Positions 8,964 to 18,138 of a stretch of 64,000 nt of DNA are shown piece by piece (position 1 is the first letter of the stretch; every line of letters begins with the position of its first letter). Under the pieces are notes generated by a model. That model searched no databases, was not told where the DNA came from, and was given only the letters and a program-made list of their open reading frames with translations. The stretch is from the NCBI GenBank assembly GCA_945874225.1, contig CAMCFT010000009.1:56683-120682 (forward strand), given 5' to 3'. Position numbers and translations under genes: made by a program. The stretch is from Flavobacterium psychrophilum. GTDB lineage: Bacteria > Bacteroidota > Bacteroidia > Flavobacteriales > Flavobacteriaceae.

Positions 8964-10691
8964 ATGAGAAAACAATTTTTATTTATATTTTTAGCACTGA
9001 TTGTAGCAAATACATTTCAAGCGCAAACCAGAGGAACCAAAGTAGGTTATATTGATATGGAATACATTTTACAAAATGTACCAGATTATACAGAAGCCCA
9101 AAACCAATTGGAACAAAAAGCCCAAAAATGGAAGCAAGAAATTGAAGTCAAGAAAACAGAAATCAATAAACTAAAAGACGCACTAAAAGCAGAAAAAGCG
9201 CTGTTGACAAAAGGACTTATTGAAGAAAGAATTGCCGAAATTGTTTTCCTTGAAAACGAAACTTTAGACTTGCAACAAAAAAGATTTGGGCCCAATGGCG
9301 ATTTGATGACCCAAAAAGCCAGTTTAACAAAACCAATACAAGACCAAGTATTTACTGCCGTTCAAGATATTGCCGAAGCAAAAAAATATGATTTTATTTT
9401 CGACAAAACTTCTGATTTGACAATGCTTTTTGCAGCAAAAAGATTTGATATTAGCGATCAGATTATTCGCGTTTTAAATCGAACTGAAAAAAGAGAACAG
9501 TTGACCAAAAAGCAACTTAAAGAAGAAGAAGCCAAAGAAGCCAAAGAAGATGCAATGGACGATAATCCAGCATTAGCAAATAAACAAAAATCATTAGACG
9601 CAAAAAAAGCCGCACGAGAAGCAGTTATTGCTAATAGAATATTACAACAGGAAGAAAGAAAAAAAGCAGCCGAAGATAGAAAATTACAAATTATAGCCGA
9701 TAGAGAAGCTAAAAAAACTGGAGTAGCTCCATCAGCATCGAAGACAACTAAAACAGCCGACAATAGTGTTGATAAAGAAGCTGCTGCAACTGCCGCTGCA
9801 GAAGCAAAACAAGCACAAGCCGATCAAAGAGCTGAAACTCTTAGAATTCGACAACAAGCAGTTGAGGATAAGAAAAAAGCTTTAGAAGAAAGAAAACAAC
9901 AAATTCTAGACGAAAGAGCAGCAAAAAAATCAAGTGCAGTTCCTACAACTTCAAATACAGCAGTCCCTGCCGCTGGAAATGATGCAGAGAAAGAAGCCTC
10001 AAAAACTGCTGCTGCAACAGCTGCCGCCGAAGCAAAACAAAAACAAGCAGACGCTAGAGCTAAAACTCTTGAAGATCGTAAAAAAGTTGCCGAGGAAAAT
10101 AAAAAAGCGCAAGAAGAAAAAAGACAGCAAGCATTAGCCGAAAAAGAAGCTAAAAAAACAGGTGCGGTTCCTGAAACCTCAAGTAAAGCAGCAACAACAA
10201 TCACTGGCAATGAAGCAGAGAAAGAAGCTGCAAAAACTGCCACAGCTACTTCTGCTGCAGAAGCAAAACAAAAACAAATAGACGCTAGAGCAAAAACCTT
10301 AGAAGATCGCAAAAAAGTAGCCGAGGAAAATAAAAAAGCCCAAGAAGAAAAAAGAAAACAAGCTCTAGCCGAAAAAGAAGCAAAAAAAACTGGCACGGTT
10401 TCTGAAAGCACAACAAAAGAAGCCACAAAAACACCAGCTGTAACTGAACCATTTAAAGTTGCAGACACTACCGTAGTTAAAGAAACAACTACAAAAACAG
10501 CCGCTGAAGAAGCAAAACAAAAACAAGCTGATGCAAGAGCAAAAACGCTAGAAGAACGAAATAAAGTAATCGAAGAACGTAAAAAAGCTTTAGAAGAAAA
10601 AAGAAAGAAAATTCTAGAAGATAGAGAAGCCGCTAAAAAAGCAAACGAAGAAAAATTAAAAACAACAAAAGAAAATACAAACAATAATTAA
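8964..10691 (+). CDS. OmpH/Skp family protein with long repetitive charged tail
   Basis: The 575-residue protein has a signal peptide (MRKQFLFIFLALIVANTFQA) and a Skp-like core (residues ~25-175; VGYIDMEYILQNVPDYTEAQNQLEQKA ... KKYDFIFDKTSDLTMLFA) that in relatives chaperones unfolded outer-membrane proteins in the periplasm. Residues ~185-575 are an Ala/Lys/Glu-rich, probably coiled-coil tail built from four or five ~80-residue imperfect repeats (EAKQKQADARAKTLEDRKK ... EKRQQALAEKEAKKTG). Ordinary Skp is ~160 residues, so the tail is the unusual part. It is 36 bases after bamA and 20 bases before a second, short OmpH gene, fitting an outer-membrane biogenesis operon. Confidence 0.85.
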   Translation: MRKQFLFIFLALIVANTFQAQTRGTKVGYIDMEYILQNVPDYTEAQNQLEQKAQKWKQEIEVKKTEINKLKDALKAEKALLTKGLIEERIAEIVFLENETLDLQQKRFGPNGDLMTQKASLTKPIQDQVFTAVQDIAEAKKYDFIFDKTSDLTMLFAAKRFDISDQIIRVLNRTEKREQLTKKQLKEEEAKEAKEDAMDDNPALANKQKSLDAKKAAREAVIANRILQQEERKKAAEDRKLQIIADREAKKTGVAPSASKTTKTADNSVDKEAAATAAAEAKQAQADQRAETLRIRQQAVEDKKKALEERKQQILDERAAKKSSAVPTTSNTAVPAAGNDAEKEASKTAAATAAAEAKQKQADARAKTLEDRKKVAEENKKAQEEKRQQALAEKEAKKTGAVPETSSKAATTITGNEAEKEAAKTATATSAAEAKQKQIDARAKTLEDRKKVAEENKKAQEEKRKQALAEKEAKKTGTVSESTTKEATKTPAVTEPFKVADTTVVKETTTKTAAEEAKQKQADARAKTLEERNKVIEERKKALEEKRKKILEDREAAKKANEEKLKTTKENTNNN

Positions 10692-10711
10692 TTACTAAAT
10701 ATTTTAAAACG

Positions 10712-11227
10712 ATGAAACAAATCAAAACTTTACTAATTGCTGCAATACTAATTTTAGGAGCCAGCCAAACTATTAACGCACAGGCAAAAACAGCAGATGC
10801 AAAAACAGCTCACGTTGATGTAAGCGACATTATGACAAAAATGCCAGCTATGATTGACGCTCAAAAACAACTAGAAAAATTGAGCGCAACTTATGATGCA
10901 GATTACAAAAAAATGGCTGAAGAATTTCAAGCTAAATTGAAAAAATATGATACTGAAGCTGCAACTGTTACTGATGCTATAAACGCTGAACGTCAAAAAG
11001 AGGTTCAAGATATGCAAAAAAGAATTCAGGATTTTGGTCAAAATGCACAAAAAGAATTGCAAACAAAACAAGAAGAAATTACTAAACCTATCTACGAAAA
11101 AGTAAGAGCTTCTATCCAAAAAGTGGGTAAAGCAAAAGGGTTTCAATATGTTCTTGATGGCTCAACTCTTTTACTTGCGGATGGTCCAAACTTGACAGCT
11201 GATGTGAAAAAAGATTTAGGTTTCTAA
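10712..11227 (+). CDS. OmpH/Skp family periplasmic chaperone (short form)
   Basis: This 171-residue protein has the standard Skp length: signal peptide (MKQIKTLLIAAILILGASQTINA), then AHVDVSDIMTKMPAMIDAQKQLEKL, a long helical hairpin of charged residues (~50-125) and a C-terminal strand FQYVLDGSTLLLADG. In this family trimeric jellyfish-like chaperones carry nascent beta-barrel proteins to BamA. It is the last gene of the block and is followed by an intrinsic terminator. Confidence 0.9.
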   Translation: MKQIKTLLIAAILILGASQTINAQAKTADAKTAHVDVSDIMTKMPAMIDAQKQLEKLSATYDADYKKMAEEFQAKLKKYDTEAATVTDAINAERQKEVQDMQKRIQDFGQNAQKELQTKQEEITKPIYEKVRASIQKVGKAKGFQYVLDGSTLLLADGPNLTADVKKDLGF

Positions 11228-11245
11228 TAAACCGTTAAAATTTTA

Positions 11246-11284
11246 AAAACGCTCAATCCATTTTTTGGACTGAGCGTTTTTTTA
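11246..11284 (+). terminator. Intrinsic terminator of the bamA-ompH run
   Basis: Inverted arms AACGCTCAATCCA and TGGACTGAGCGTT (one mismatch) flank a short T-rich loop and are followed by a T run, 20-57 bases after the second ompH stop. Confidence 0.8.
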
Positions 11285-11326
11285 TTAAGAGTCATTTTAC
11301 TATACTTGAATAAAACTACAAGTCAC

Positions 11327-11475
11327 TTCGAGTGATTTTTAATAGTAATGCGATAGCTTTAATGTTTAAAATTATATCGAGAAGCACTTTGAACTAAATG
11401 GTTCTCGATACAATTTTTAAAGCATTTGATTTTTTCGTTTCATCATCATTTGTTGGACTTTAAAAATCACTCGAA
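11327..11475. repeat. Imperfect long palindrome (~150 bp, MITE-like)
   Basis: A perfect 16-base inverted repeat (TTCGAGTGATTTTTAA at 11327-11342; its complement at 11460-11475) bounds a region whose inner part also pairs (TATCGAGAA near 11374 with TTCTCGATA near 11401). The rest of the 11228-11575 gap holds no gene. It could fold into a long hairpin if transcribed. Short palindromes of the CACTTCGAGTG/TTCTCGATAC type are, to my knowledge, common dispersed repeats in flavobacteria. Confidence 0.6.
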
Positions 11476-11562
11476 CAGACGTACATTTACATTAATTTAT
11501 TGCAGGAAATTTACAGACTAAACGGCAATATAATTTTTTTAGGTTATTTAATATCTAGCACT

Positions 11563-11570
11563 TAACTTTG
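11563..11570 (+). promoter_or_regulatory. Candidate -7 box for murI
   Basis: TAACTTTG matches TAnnTTTG and ends only 5 bases before the murI ATG, so the mRNA would have almost no leader if this box is used. No TTG lies at the right distance, so confidence is low. Confidence 0.3.
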
Positions 11571-11575
11571 TTATT

Positions 11576-12352
11576 ATGGAAGACAATCGACCTATCGGAA
11601 TTTTTGACTCAGGCATTGGAGGAACTTCCATTTGGGCGGCTATACACGAATTACTTCCTAACGAAAAAACCATCTATTTAGCTGATAGCAAAAATGCTCC
11701 CTATGGGCAAAAATCAAAAGCCGAAATTATTGCTTTGAGCAAAAAAAATACTGAGTTTTTAATTAATATGGATTGCAAATTAATTGTAGTCGCTTGTAAT
11801 ACAGCAACCACAAACGCTATTAAAGAGCTTAGAGCTAAATATCCTGTTCCCTTTATTGGAATAGAACCGGCGATAAAACCAGCTGCAACTAATTCAAAAA
11901 CTCAAACAATAGGAATCTTGGCTACTCAAGGCACTTTAAATAGCGAACTTTTTCATAAAACTGCCGAGAAGTTTCACGATACAAAAATTATCGAACAAGT
12001 AGGCCACGGATTGGTTCAACTAATTGAAAACGGGAATATAAATTCTCCCGAAATGACTCAATTACTTCACTCCTATCTAACTCCAATGATTGAAGCCAAT
12101 ATTGATTATTTAGTATTAGGCTGTAGTCATTATCCGTATCTAATTCCACAAATTAAAAAAATACTTCCAACTCATATTCACATTATTGATTCTGGTGAAG
12201 CTGTTGCCAAACAAACTCAAAATATATTGAAAGAAAAAGTGGGGTTTGCATCAACTGAAAAAAGAGATTCCGTGTTTTACACCAACTCCAATCCAAAAGT
12301 GCTTTCAGAAATTCTGGGAAATAAATATGAGGTGACTGAAAAAGATTTCTAA
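11576..12352 (+). CDS. murI: Glutamate racemase
   Basis: Cofactor-independent racemase supplying D-glutamate for peptidoglycan. The 258-residue protein contains FDSGIGGTSIW (Asp11, Ser12), the two catalytic cysteines in VVACNTATTN (Cys74) and LGCSHYPYL (Cys183, with His185), and YLADSKNAPYG. GGTS and CSHYP replace the common GGLS and CTHYP, which is conservative. It is separated from the ompH genes by a terminator and a palindromic repeat, so it is probably its own unit, convergent with the next gene. Confidence 0.95.
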   Translation: MEDNRPIGIFDSGIGGTSIWAAIHELLPNEKTIYLADSKNAPYGQKSKAEIIALSKKNTEFLINMDCKLIVVACNTATTNAIKELRAKYPVPFIGIEPAIKPAATNSKTQTIGILATQGTLNSELFHKTAEKFHDTKIIEQVGHGLVQLIENGNINSPEMTQLLHSYLTPMIEANIDYLVLGCSHYPYLIPQIKKILPTHIHIIDSGEAVAKQTQNILKEKVGFASTEKRDSVFYTNSNPKVLSEILGNKYEVTEKDF

Positions 12353-12362
12353 AGAAAGTAAG

Positions 12363-12881
12363 TTATTCTTCGGTTTTGTACCAACCTGAATACATCACAT
12401 AATTATTTGCAATGCGCTCAATCTCGCCAGCAAAATCAGATTGATCAATTTCTTTCACCTTCTTTGCAGGAACTCCAGCATAAATACTTCCAGATTCAAC
12501 GACTGTGTTTTGGGTAATCACAGCACCTGCAGCAATAATGGAGTTGCTATTGACTACACAATTATCCATAACAATTGCGCCCATTCCTATTAATACATTA
12601 TCGTGAATCGTGCAGCCGTGAACCATTGCATTATGCCCAATGGAAACATTATTACCAATAATTGTGGGATGCTTTTTGTAAGTACAATGAATTATAGCTC
12701 CGTCCTGAATATTTACTTTATTGCCAATAGTAATAAAATGAACATCACCTCTAACTACTGCATTAAACCATACACTACAGGAATGACCAAAGCTAACATC
12801 GCCTACAATTGTTGCATTTTCAGCTACATAACAATCCTCTGGTATAGAAGGAGTCTTTCCGTTAACAGATTTTATTAGCAT
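12363..12881 (-). CDS. Gamma-carbonic-anhydrase-like left-handed beta-helix protein
   Basis: The 172-residue protein is built of hexapeptide repeats (left-handed beta helix) from residue ~10 to ~140. Putative metal-ligand histidines lie in DGAIIHC and IGHNAMVHGC, as in gamma-class carbonic anhydrases and the YrdA/PaaY group. Those groups bind zinc or iron as trimers; many members have weak or no carbonic anhydrase activity, so the function here is not assigned further. It is downstream of, and close to (33 bases), a PorP/SprF-type gene on the same strand and converges with murI. Confidence 0.85.
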   Translation of the reverse strand: MLIKSVNGKTPSIPEDCYVAENATIVGDVSFGHSCSVWFNAVVRGDVHFITIGNKVNIQDGAIIHCTYKKHPTIIGNNVSIGHNAMVHGCTIHDNVLIGMGAIVMDNCVVNSNSIIAAGAVITQNTVVESGSIYAGVPAKKVKEIDQSDFAGEIERIANNYVMYSGWYKTEE

Positions 12882-12914
12882 TTTAAAGAAATTATTTTTT
12901 GGTGGATTTCAACA

Positions 12915-13913
12915 CTAATTAATTGCCGGACAGTAACATTCGTATTTTTGACGTTTGCAAAACAAATCGATTCCCAAGGTAATTTGATGAAAACCGCCAG
13001 TGTCAAAATTTACATCACCAGAAAGATACGAATAGGTGTAAGCAAACATAAATTTATTGAAATTCACACCTATAATTGGCGTTATATATTGCATTTTTTG
13101 TGAAGAAACTCCGCTACCACTAAGGTATTCCGCCCCATCAAAACTTCTACGAAACGACAAAGCACCCCAAAGTCTTCCAAAATCAAAATTTTTGTAAGCC
13201 TTTATATTAACGTCAATCCATTTTTCTTTGGTTTTATCCACAACCTGAAACAAAATAGAAGGTTCCCACAATATTTTGTCTTTATCCCCAAAAACATAAC
13301 CTGCACTCAACAAATATTTTCTCAAATTGGCACTTTCGGAATCCGTATAAATTTTTCTTTTAGTTTCAACTGCATTCTGAACAGTTCCGTGAACATAAAA
13401 ATCGAGATAGTTATAGGAAGCTCCGAAATCTACGTTAAAATAAGAAGCATCTTGAACAATGATTCCGTTAATAATTGGGTCAAAATCACCGGATTGCAAA
13501 AACTCCGTTTCGTCTAATTGACTTTGAGAAAAATTAGCACTAATACCAAAAGATAATTGATTTAAATCAATATCATCTCTGGAAAACATAATGTGATGGG
13601 CATAAGTCAGTTTAACCCCTTTTTGAGAATGATATCCGTTTTTATCATTAAAAAGAATAATACCTGCTCCCGATTTTTCTCCAACTCTACCATTAAAACT
13701 TAAAGTTTGGAGTGCTGGGGCATCTACCTGATCAAACCATTGTTTCCGTGCCGTAAGCCTAACTTTAGCGCAGTTTGCAGCTCCAGCCATAGAAGGGTGA
13801 ATCAAATAATAATTATCCGATAAATAATCAGAGTATACAGGAATTCCTTCTTGAGAAAAAGAATATTGGGTAACTAAGAATAGAACTATAATAATCTTAA
13901 TTTTATGATACAT
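12915..13913 (-). CDS. PorP/SprF family type IX secretion outer-membrane protein
   Basis: A predicted outer-membrane beta barrel with the family N-terminal pattern: signal peptide (MYHKIKIIIVLFLVTQYSFS), then QEGIPVYSDYLSDNYYLIHPSMAGAANCAKVRLTARKQW begins the mature protein. The strand pattern GEKSGAGIILFNDKNGYHSQ follows. I choose ATG 13913 (332 residues) because it places the signal peptide at the N terminus; the frame opens at 13961. PorP/SprF proteins usually accompany a T9SS type B adhesin and help attach or export it, but no adhesin gene lies next to this copy. Confidence 0.85.
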   Translation of the reverse strand: MYHKIKIIIVLFLVTQYSFSQEGIPVYSDYLSDNYYLIHPSMAGAANCAKVRLTARKQWFDQVDAPALQTLSFNGRVGEKSGAGIILFNDKNGYHSQKGVKLTYAHHIMFSRDDIDLNQLSFGISANFSQSQLDETEFLQSGDFDPIINGIIVQDASYFNVDFGASYNYLDFYVHGTVQNAVETKRKIYTDSESANLRKYLLSAGYVFGDKDKILWEPSILFQVVDKTKEKWIDVNIKAYKNFDFGRLWGALSFRRSFDGAEYLSGSGVSSQKMQYITPIIGVNFNKFMFAYTYSYLSGDVNFDTGGFHQITLGIDLFCKRQKYECYCPAIN

Positions 13914-14051
13914 CCAATAAGTATTATATTTAGACAATGAGGTAACTTTTAAATAACGCAAAACAAGAATAAATATTTAATCTAAAAGAAAATTAAAGTT
14001 AATTTATTCTTTAAAAAATCAAATATAGTTAATAGTAGAAAATAACTTTGT

Positions 14052-14059
14052 TAAATTTG
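14052..14059 (+). promoter_or_regulatory. Candidate -7 box for nfu
   Basis: TAAATTTG fits TAnnTTTG, 18 bases upstream of the NifU-family gene. A second match, TAACTTTG, is at 14043-14050. No TTG is found at the expected distance. Confidence 0.35.
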
Positions 14060-14077
14060 TAAAAATTTAAAAAAATT

Positions 14078-14977
14078 ATGTCAAAAATAACCATAAAAGA
14101 AACACAAAATCCAAGTATATTAAAGTTCGAATTCGAGGATTTTATCACAAAAAATGAAAGTTTCGAGTTCAAAAATATTGATGAAGCTACAAATTCACCT
14201 TTATCACAACAGCTGTTTTACTTACCATTTGTAAAAACAATTTACATTTCAGGGAATTTCATTGCAATCGAAAAATACAATATTGTAGAATGGGAAGACG
14301 TAAAAGAGGCTGTGGCAGAACAAATAGAATCTTTTGTGTCCAATGGTGGAATAATTATTACTCCGTCCGAAAACAAAACAATGAAACAGCCAATAACTGT
14401 TTATGGCGAATCAACCCCCAATCCTGCAGCTCTGAAATTTGTGGTAAGCAGAATGTTGACAAAAACCGCTATTGAATTTAAAAATATTGATGAAACTGCA
14501 GCATCTCCTTTGGCAAAAGAATTATTCAAGTTTCCTTATGTGAAAGAGGTTTTTATGGATGAAAATTATATTTCTGTAACCAAATATGACATCAACGACT
14601 GGCAAGAAATAACACTTGAAATACGAAGTTTTATCAAACAATTTATCGAAAATGGAGGAACTGTTCTTGACGAAAGTTTACTAGTAGCGATTGCTGAAAA
14701 AGAAACCGTTAAAACCCAAAACTTCGATAATCTCGATATCACTTCGCAGCAAATTATCAACATTTTAGAAGAATATGTAAAACCCGCAGTTCAGGCTGAT
14801 GGCGGAAATATAGCATTTGAATCTTATGATGAATCAACAAAAACGGCAAAAGTAATTCTCCAAGGCGCTTGCAGCGGTTGTCCATCATCTACTTTTACTT
14901 TGAAAAGCGGTATCGAAAACATGCTAAAAAGTATGCTTAATGATGAAAGTATTAAAGTCGAAGCGGTAAACGCTTAA
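14078..14977 (+). CDS. Nfu-type iron-sulfur scaffold with two Nfu N domains
   Basis: The 299-residue protein has two consecutive Nfu_N domains (residues ~5-98 and ~107-200). They are clearly duplicates: both contain a NPxxLKF start, FKNIDEA/TxxSPL, and F.YVK/FVK followed by I..EKYNI or VTKYDI. The C-terminal NifU domain (~220-299) carries the cluster-binding CSGC in LQGACSGCPSSTF. It is expected to assemble or carry [4Fe-4S] clusters to target enzymes in the cytoplasm. It heads a short rightward run with the DUF255 and MscS genes (17- and 23-base gaps). Confidence 0.9.
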   Translation: MSKITIKETQNPSILKFEFEDFITKNESFEFKNIDEATNSPLSQQLFYLPFVKTIYISGNFIAIEKYNIVEWEDVKEAVAEQIESFVSNGGIIITPSENKTMKQPITVYGESTPNPAALKFVVSRMLTKTAIEFKNIDETAASPLAKELFKFPYVKEVFMDENYISVTKYDINDWQEITLEIRSFIKQFIENGGTVLDESLLVAIAEKETVKTQNFDNLDITSQQIINILEEYVKPAVQADGGNIAFESYDESTKTAKVILQGACSGCPSSTFTLKSGIENMLKSMLNDESIKVEAVNA

Positions 14978-14994
14978 TCCGTTTTTAGAATAAT

Positions 14995-17013
14995 ATGAAT
15001 CTACTTTCACAAGAAACCAGTCCCTATTTATTGCAACACGCCAATAATCCAGTGCATTGGAAAGCTTGGAACGCCAATTCATTGGCTGAAGCCAAAGAAA
15101 AAAACAAACTGATAATTGTCAGTATTGGCTATTCGGCTTGTCATTGGTGTCACGTAATGGAACACGAAAGCTTCGAGGATCAGGAAGTTGCTGATGTCAT
15201 GAATGCTAATTTCATTTCTATTAAAGTCGATCGTGAAGAGCGTCCAGATGTTGATGCTGTCTATATGAAAGCTGTCCAGATTTTGACTGGTCGTGGCGGT
15301 TGGCCGTTAAACATGGTTACACTTCCTGACGGAAGACCGGTTTGGGGCGGAACTTATTTCAGGAAAGAACAGTGGATTAATGCGCTTGAACAATTACAGG
15401 AACTTTATAAGTCTAATCCGGAGAAATTGGTTGATTATGCCGAAAAACTTCATCAGGGAATTCAATCTATGAGAATTGTTCCAAATGAAAATCCAGAAAC
15501 ATCTATTAGTCAAATTCAAATAGCAGATTTAGTCGAAAAATGGAAACACAGTTTCGATTGGGAATTTGGAGGAATGGCGAGTTCTCCTAAGTTTATGATG
15601 CCCAATAATTACCATTTTTTAATGCGTTATGGTTATCAAAAAAAAGACGATGAATTACTTGAATTTGTAAATCTCACCTTGACTAGAATGGCTTTTGGCG
15701 GCGTTTTTGACACTGTTGATGGAGGATTTTCACGCTATTCAGTAGATAATAAATGGCATGTTCCCCATTTCGAAAAAATGCTTTATGACAACGGGCAATT
15801 GGTTTCATTGTACAGCGATGCATTCAAATTAACTGGAAATCCTTTGTATAAAGAAGTTATCAAAAAAACACTTTCTTTCGTCGAAAGGGAATTAATGAAT
15901 TCTGAAGGCGGTCTTTATTGTGCTCTTGATGCTGATAGTTTAAATATGGATAAACATCTTGAAGAAGGTGCTTTTTATGTTTGGAAAATTCCAGAATTGA
16001 AGACCATTATTGGCGAAGATTTTGATTTATTCAGTCAAGTTTTCAACATCAATACCTTTGGTTTATGGGAAAACGGAAATTATGTCTTAATCCAAAATCA
16101 AAGCTTGGAAGGAATTGCAAAAGACAATACTATTGAAGTTTCAACACTCGAAAACAAGAAGAAAATTTGGGAACAAAAACTATATATCGAAAGAGAAAAA
16201 CGTTCTAAACCTAGATTGGACGATAAATGTTTGACTTCCTGGAACGCGATTATGCTCAAAGGATTTGTTGATGCTTACAAAGCCCTGGAAGATGAAAATT
16301 ATTTAAAATTAGCTCTACAAAACGCCAGTTTTATTATCAAAAATCTATGGTCAAGCGATGGAAATTTGTTCCATAATTATAAAAATCAGAAAAGCACCAT
16401 CAACGGATATCTGGAAGATTATTGTTTGGTTATTGCTGCGTTTATCAGTTTATACGAAGTGACTTTTGACGAAAAATGGTTGCTAAATGCCAAGCAACTT
16501 ACTGATTATAGTTTTGAACATTTTTATGACGAGAAAACTGGATTTTTTGCCTTTACTTCTAATCTGGACGAAGCTTTGATAACATCCCATTTTGAAACCG
16601 AAGACAACGTGATTCCAGCATCGAATTCAGTGATGGGGAAAAACTTGTTCCAATTGAGTATCTATTTTGAAAATTCATATTACGAAAAAGTAAGCCAACG
16701 AATGCTACAAAATATAATGCCTAGCGTTGACTATCCATCAGCTTATTCAAACTGGATGGATTTGGCTTTGAATTATTCGGAAGAAAACAAGGAATTGGCG
16801 ATTTGTGGCGATTTGGCATTGGAATATTGCAACAAAATAAACAGCTTCTATTTTCCAAATGTGATTTTAGCCGGAACTGGAAAAGCATCCAATCTTCCTT
16901 TTTTAAAAAATCGTTTTAATCAAAACGAAACGCTTTTTTATCTTTGCCAAAACAAAACTTGTTCCGCTCCAAGTGCTGATTTTCAAGAAATCATTTCGAA
17001 AATAAATTTGTAA
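14995..17013 (+). CDS. DUF255 thioredoxin-fold / six-hairpin glycosidase-like protein (YyaL/SSP411 family)
   Basis: The 672-residue protein has an N-terminal thioredoxin-like DUF255 domain (~1-165) with CHWC in [14 protein letters not shown] and [10 protein letters not shown], followed by an alpha/alpha toroid like N-acylglucosamine 2-epimerase ([25 protein letters not shown] begins one block; [16 protein letters not shown] another). There is no signal peptide, so it is cytoplasmic. The family is widespread (spermatogenesis-associated protein 20 in animals) but its biochemical role is unsettled. The length is normal. Confidence 0.9.
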   Translation: MNLLSQETSPYLLQHANNPVHWKAWNANSLAEAKEKNKLIIVSIGYSACHWCHVMEHESFEDQEVADVMNANFISIKVDREERPDVDAVYMKAVQILTGRGGWPLNMVTLPDGRPVWGGTYFRKEQWINALEQLQELYKSNPEKLVDYAEKLHQGIQSMRIVPNENPETSISQIQIADLVEKWKHSFDWEFGGMASSPKFMMPNNYHFLMRYGYQKKDDELLEFVNLTLTRMAFGGVFDTVDGGFSRYSVDNKWHVPHFEKMLYDNGQLVSLYSDAFKLTGNPLYKEVIKKTLSFVERELMNSEGGLYCALDADSLNMDKHLEEGAFYVWKIPELKTIIGEDFDLFSQVFNINTFGLWENGNYVLIQNQSLEGIAKDNTIEVSTLENKKKIWEQKLYIEREKRSKPRLDDKCLTSWNAIMLKGFVDAYKALEDENYLKLALQNASFIIKNLWSSDGNLFHNYKNQKSTINGYLEDYCLVIAAFISLYEVTFDEKWLLNAKQLTDYSFEHFYDEKTGFFAFTSNLDEALITSHFETEDNVIPASNSVMGKNLFQLSIYFENSYYEKVSQRMLQNIMPSVDYPSAYSNWMDLALNYSEENKELAICGDLALEYCNKINSFYFPNVILAGTGKASNLPFLKNRFNQNETLFYLCQNKTCSAPSADFQEIISKINL

Positions 17014-17036
17014 TTTATAAAAATTAAAACAATAAA

Positions 17037-17861
17037 ATGACACTCAGTCCAGAACATATTACGAGTTACGCCGAGACCTTTATCAAGGTTTTAATTGATT
17101 ATTCACCAAAACTTATTTCGGCATTTATCATTCTATTTGTTGGACTTTACGTCATTCGAGTTCTCAATAGACTCATTAGAAGAATAATGGTAAAAAGGGA
17201 ATTAGATCCGACTTTGACCCGATTTTTAGCGGATATTTTGCTTTGGGTTTTAAGAGTTTTATTATTTGTGGCTTTCATCGACAAATTAGGAATAGGGACT
17301 TCCTCTTTTGTTGCCATTCTAGGCGCAATGGGACTTGCCGTAGGTTTGTCGCTTCAAGGTTCTTTATCCAATTTTGCTGGAGGAATGTTGATTATTATGT
17401 TCAAACCCTTTAAAGTAGGCGATACGATTGAAGCGCAAGGTGTTTTAGGAACGGTAAGCGAAATCCAAATATTTGTAACCAAATTAATCAACGGCAACAA
17501 CCAAACTATTTTTGTTCCGAATGGTTCTTTGTCGAATGGCACAATTATCAATTATTCTTTGCAAGGATTTCGTAGAGCCGATTTGACACTTTCGATTTCT
17601 TATGATACTGATATTAGAAAAGCCAAAGACCTAATTACCGAAGTTTTGAATAATAATCCAAAGGTATTAAAAACTCCCGAAGCCGAAGTTTCTGTAAAAC
17701 TTTTAACAGACAGCTCGATTCAAATGGCTGTAAGGCCTTGGGCAAACAATGTAGATTTTGGAGTTGTTAGTTCTGATACTTTGGAAAGCTGTAAACTGGC
17801 TTTTGATGCAGCAGGAATTGTAATTCAACCTTTTGTGAAAGAGGTTTCGGGGAATAGTTAA
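17037..17861 (+). CDS. Small-conductance mechanosensitive channel (MscS family)
   Basis: The 274-residue inner-membrane protein has three N-terminal membrane segments (~20-40, ~60-85, ~88-115), the pore-lining helix GLAVGLSLQGSLSNFAGG, the beta domain FKPFKVGDTIEAQGVLGTV and NGSLSNGTIINYS, and a cytoplasmic alpha/beta tail (~170-270). It releases solutes on hypo-osmotic shock. The size matches short MscS proteins. The 3' end abuts a decayed copy of the tsaB tail. Confidence 0.95.
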   Translation: MTLSPEHITSYAETFIKVLIDYSPKLISAFIILFVGLYVIRVLNRLIRRIMVKRELDPTLTRFLADILLWVLRVLLFVAFIDKLGIGTSSFVAILGAMGLAVGLSLQGSLSNFAGGMLIIMFKPFKVGDTIEAQGVLGTVSEIQIFVTKLINGNNQTIFVPNGSLSNGTIINYSLQGFRRADLTLSISYDTDIRKAKDLITEVLNNNPKVLKTPEAEVSVKLLTDSSIQMAVRPWANNVDFGVVSSDTLESCKLAFDAAGIVIQPFVKEVSGNS

Positions 17862-17936
17862 ATAACTTCTTTTAAGTACTTTTTAAAATAAGCAACATCT
17901 ATGGTGTCGTTTTTTTGTATTTAAAAGCTCAAACTA
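17858..17936 (-). pseudogene. Decayed copy of the tsaB 3' end
   Basis: On the minus strand this segment reads NDTIDVAYFKKYLKEVI-stop, matching NDTVDVAYFEPYYLKDF of intact tsaB (18598-19266). DNA similarity continues upstream across a poly-T tract (7 T here, 8 T in tsaB), which shifts the frame, then fades. It has no start codon. It marks a partial duplication that places tsaB-tail sequence on both sides of 17941-18597. Confidence 0.65.
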
Positions 17937-17940
17937 CTCC

Positions 17941-18008
17941 ATTTGTCACGCTGAAAGCGTCCCAAAGCCCGAGAGCAAGCAAATTTAGACGCTTCCAGCG
18001 TGACAAAT
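17941..18008. repeat. Inverted repeat with GTCACGCTG arms
   Basis: Arms 17941-17953 and 17996-18008 are perfect 13-base complements (ATTTGTCACGCTG). Pairing continues inward through GCGTC/GACGC, giving a stem of about 21 bp with one mismatch. There is no T run. It resembles dispersed palindromic repeats of flavobacterial intergenic DNA. The remaining ~130 bases before the next gene hold nothing I recognise. Confidence 0.65.
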
Positions 18009-18138
18009 AGCAAGAATAAATCACCGTTAAACTACAACTATTTTACATATTTAAGAAAAAAGACTTATCTTTCTGAAAGATTATCTTTATAATTTTTAAA
18101 CACAATTCCAATAATAAATATTTAAAAAATGATGACAA

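Noticed and set aside
9824..10684. 286-codon open frame opposite the OmpH repeat tail
   Set aside because: Ser/Phe/Ala-rich translation arises from the Lys/Glu/Ala codon bias of the coding strand; no start signal or homology. Shadow.
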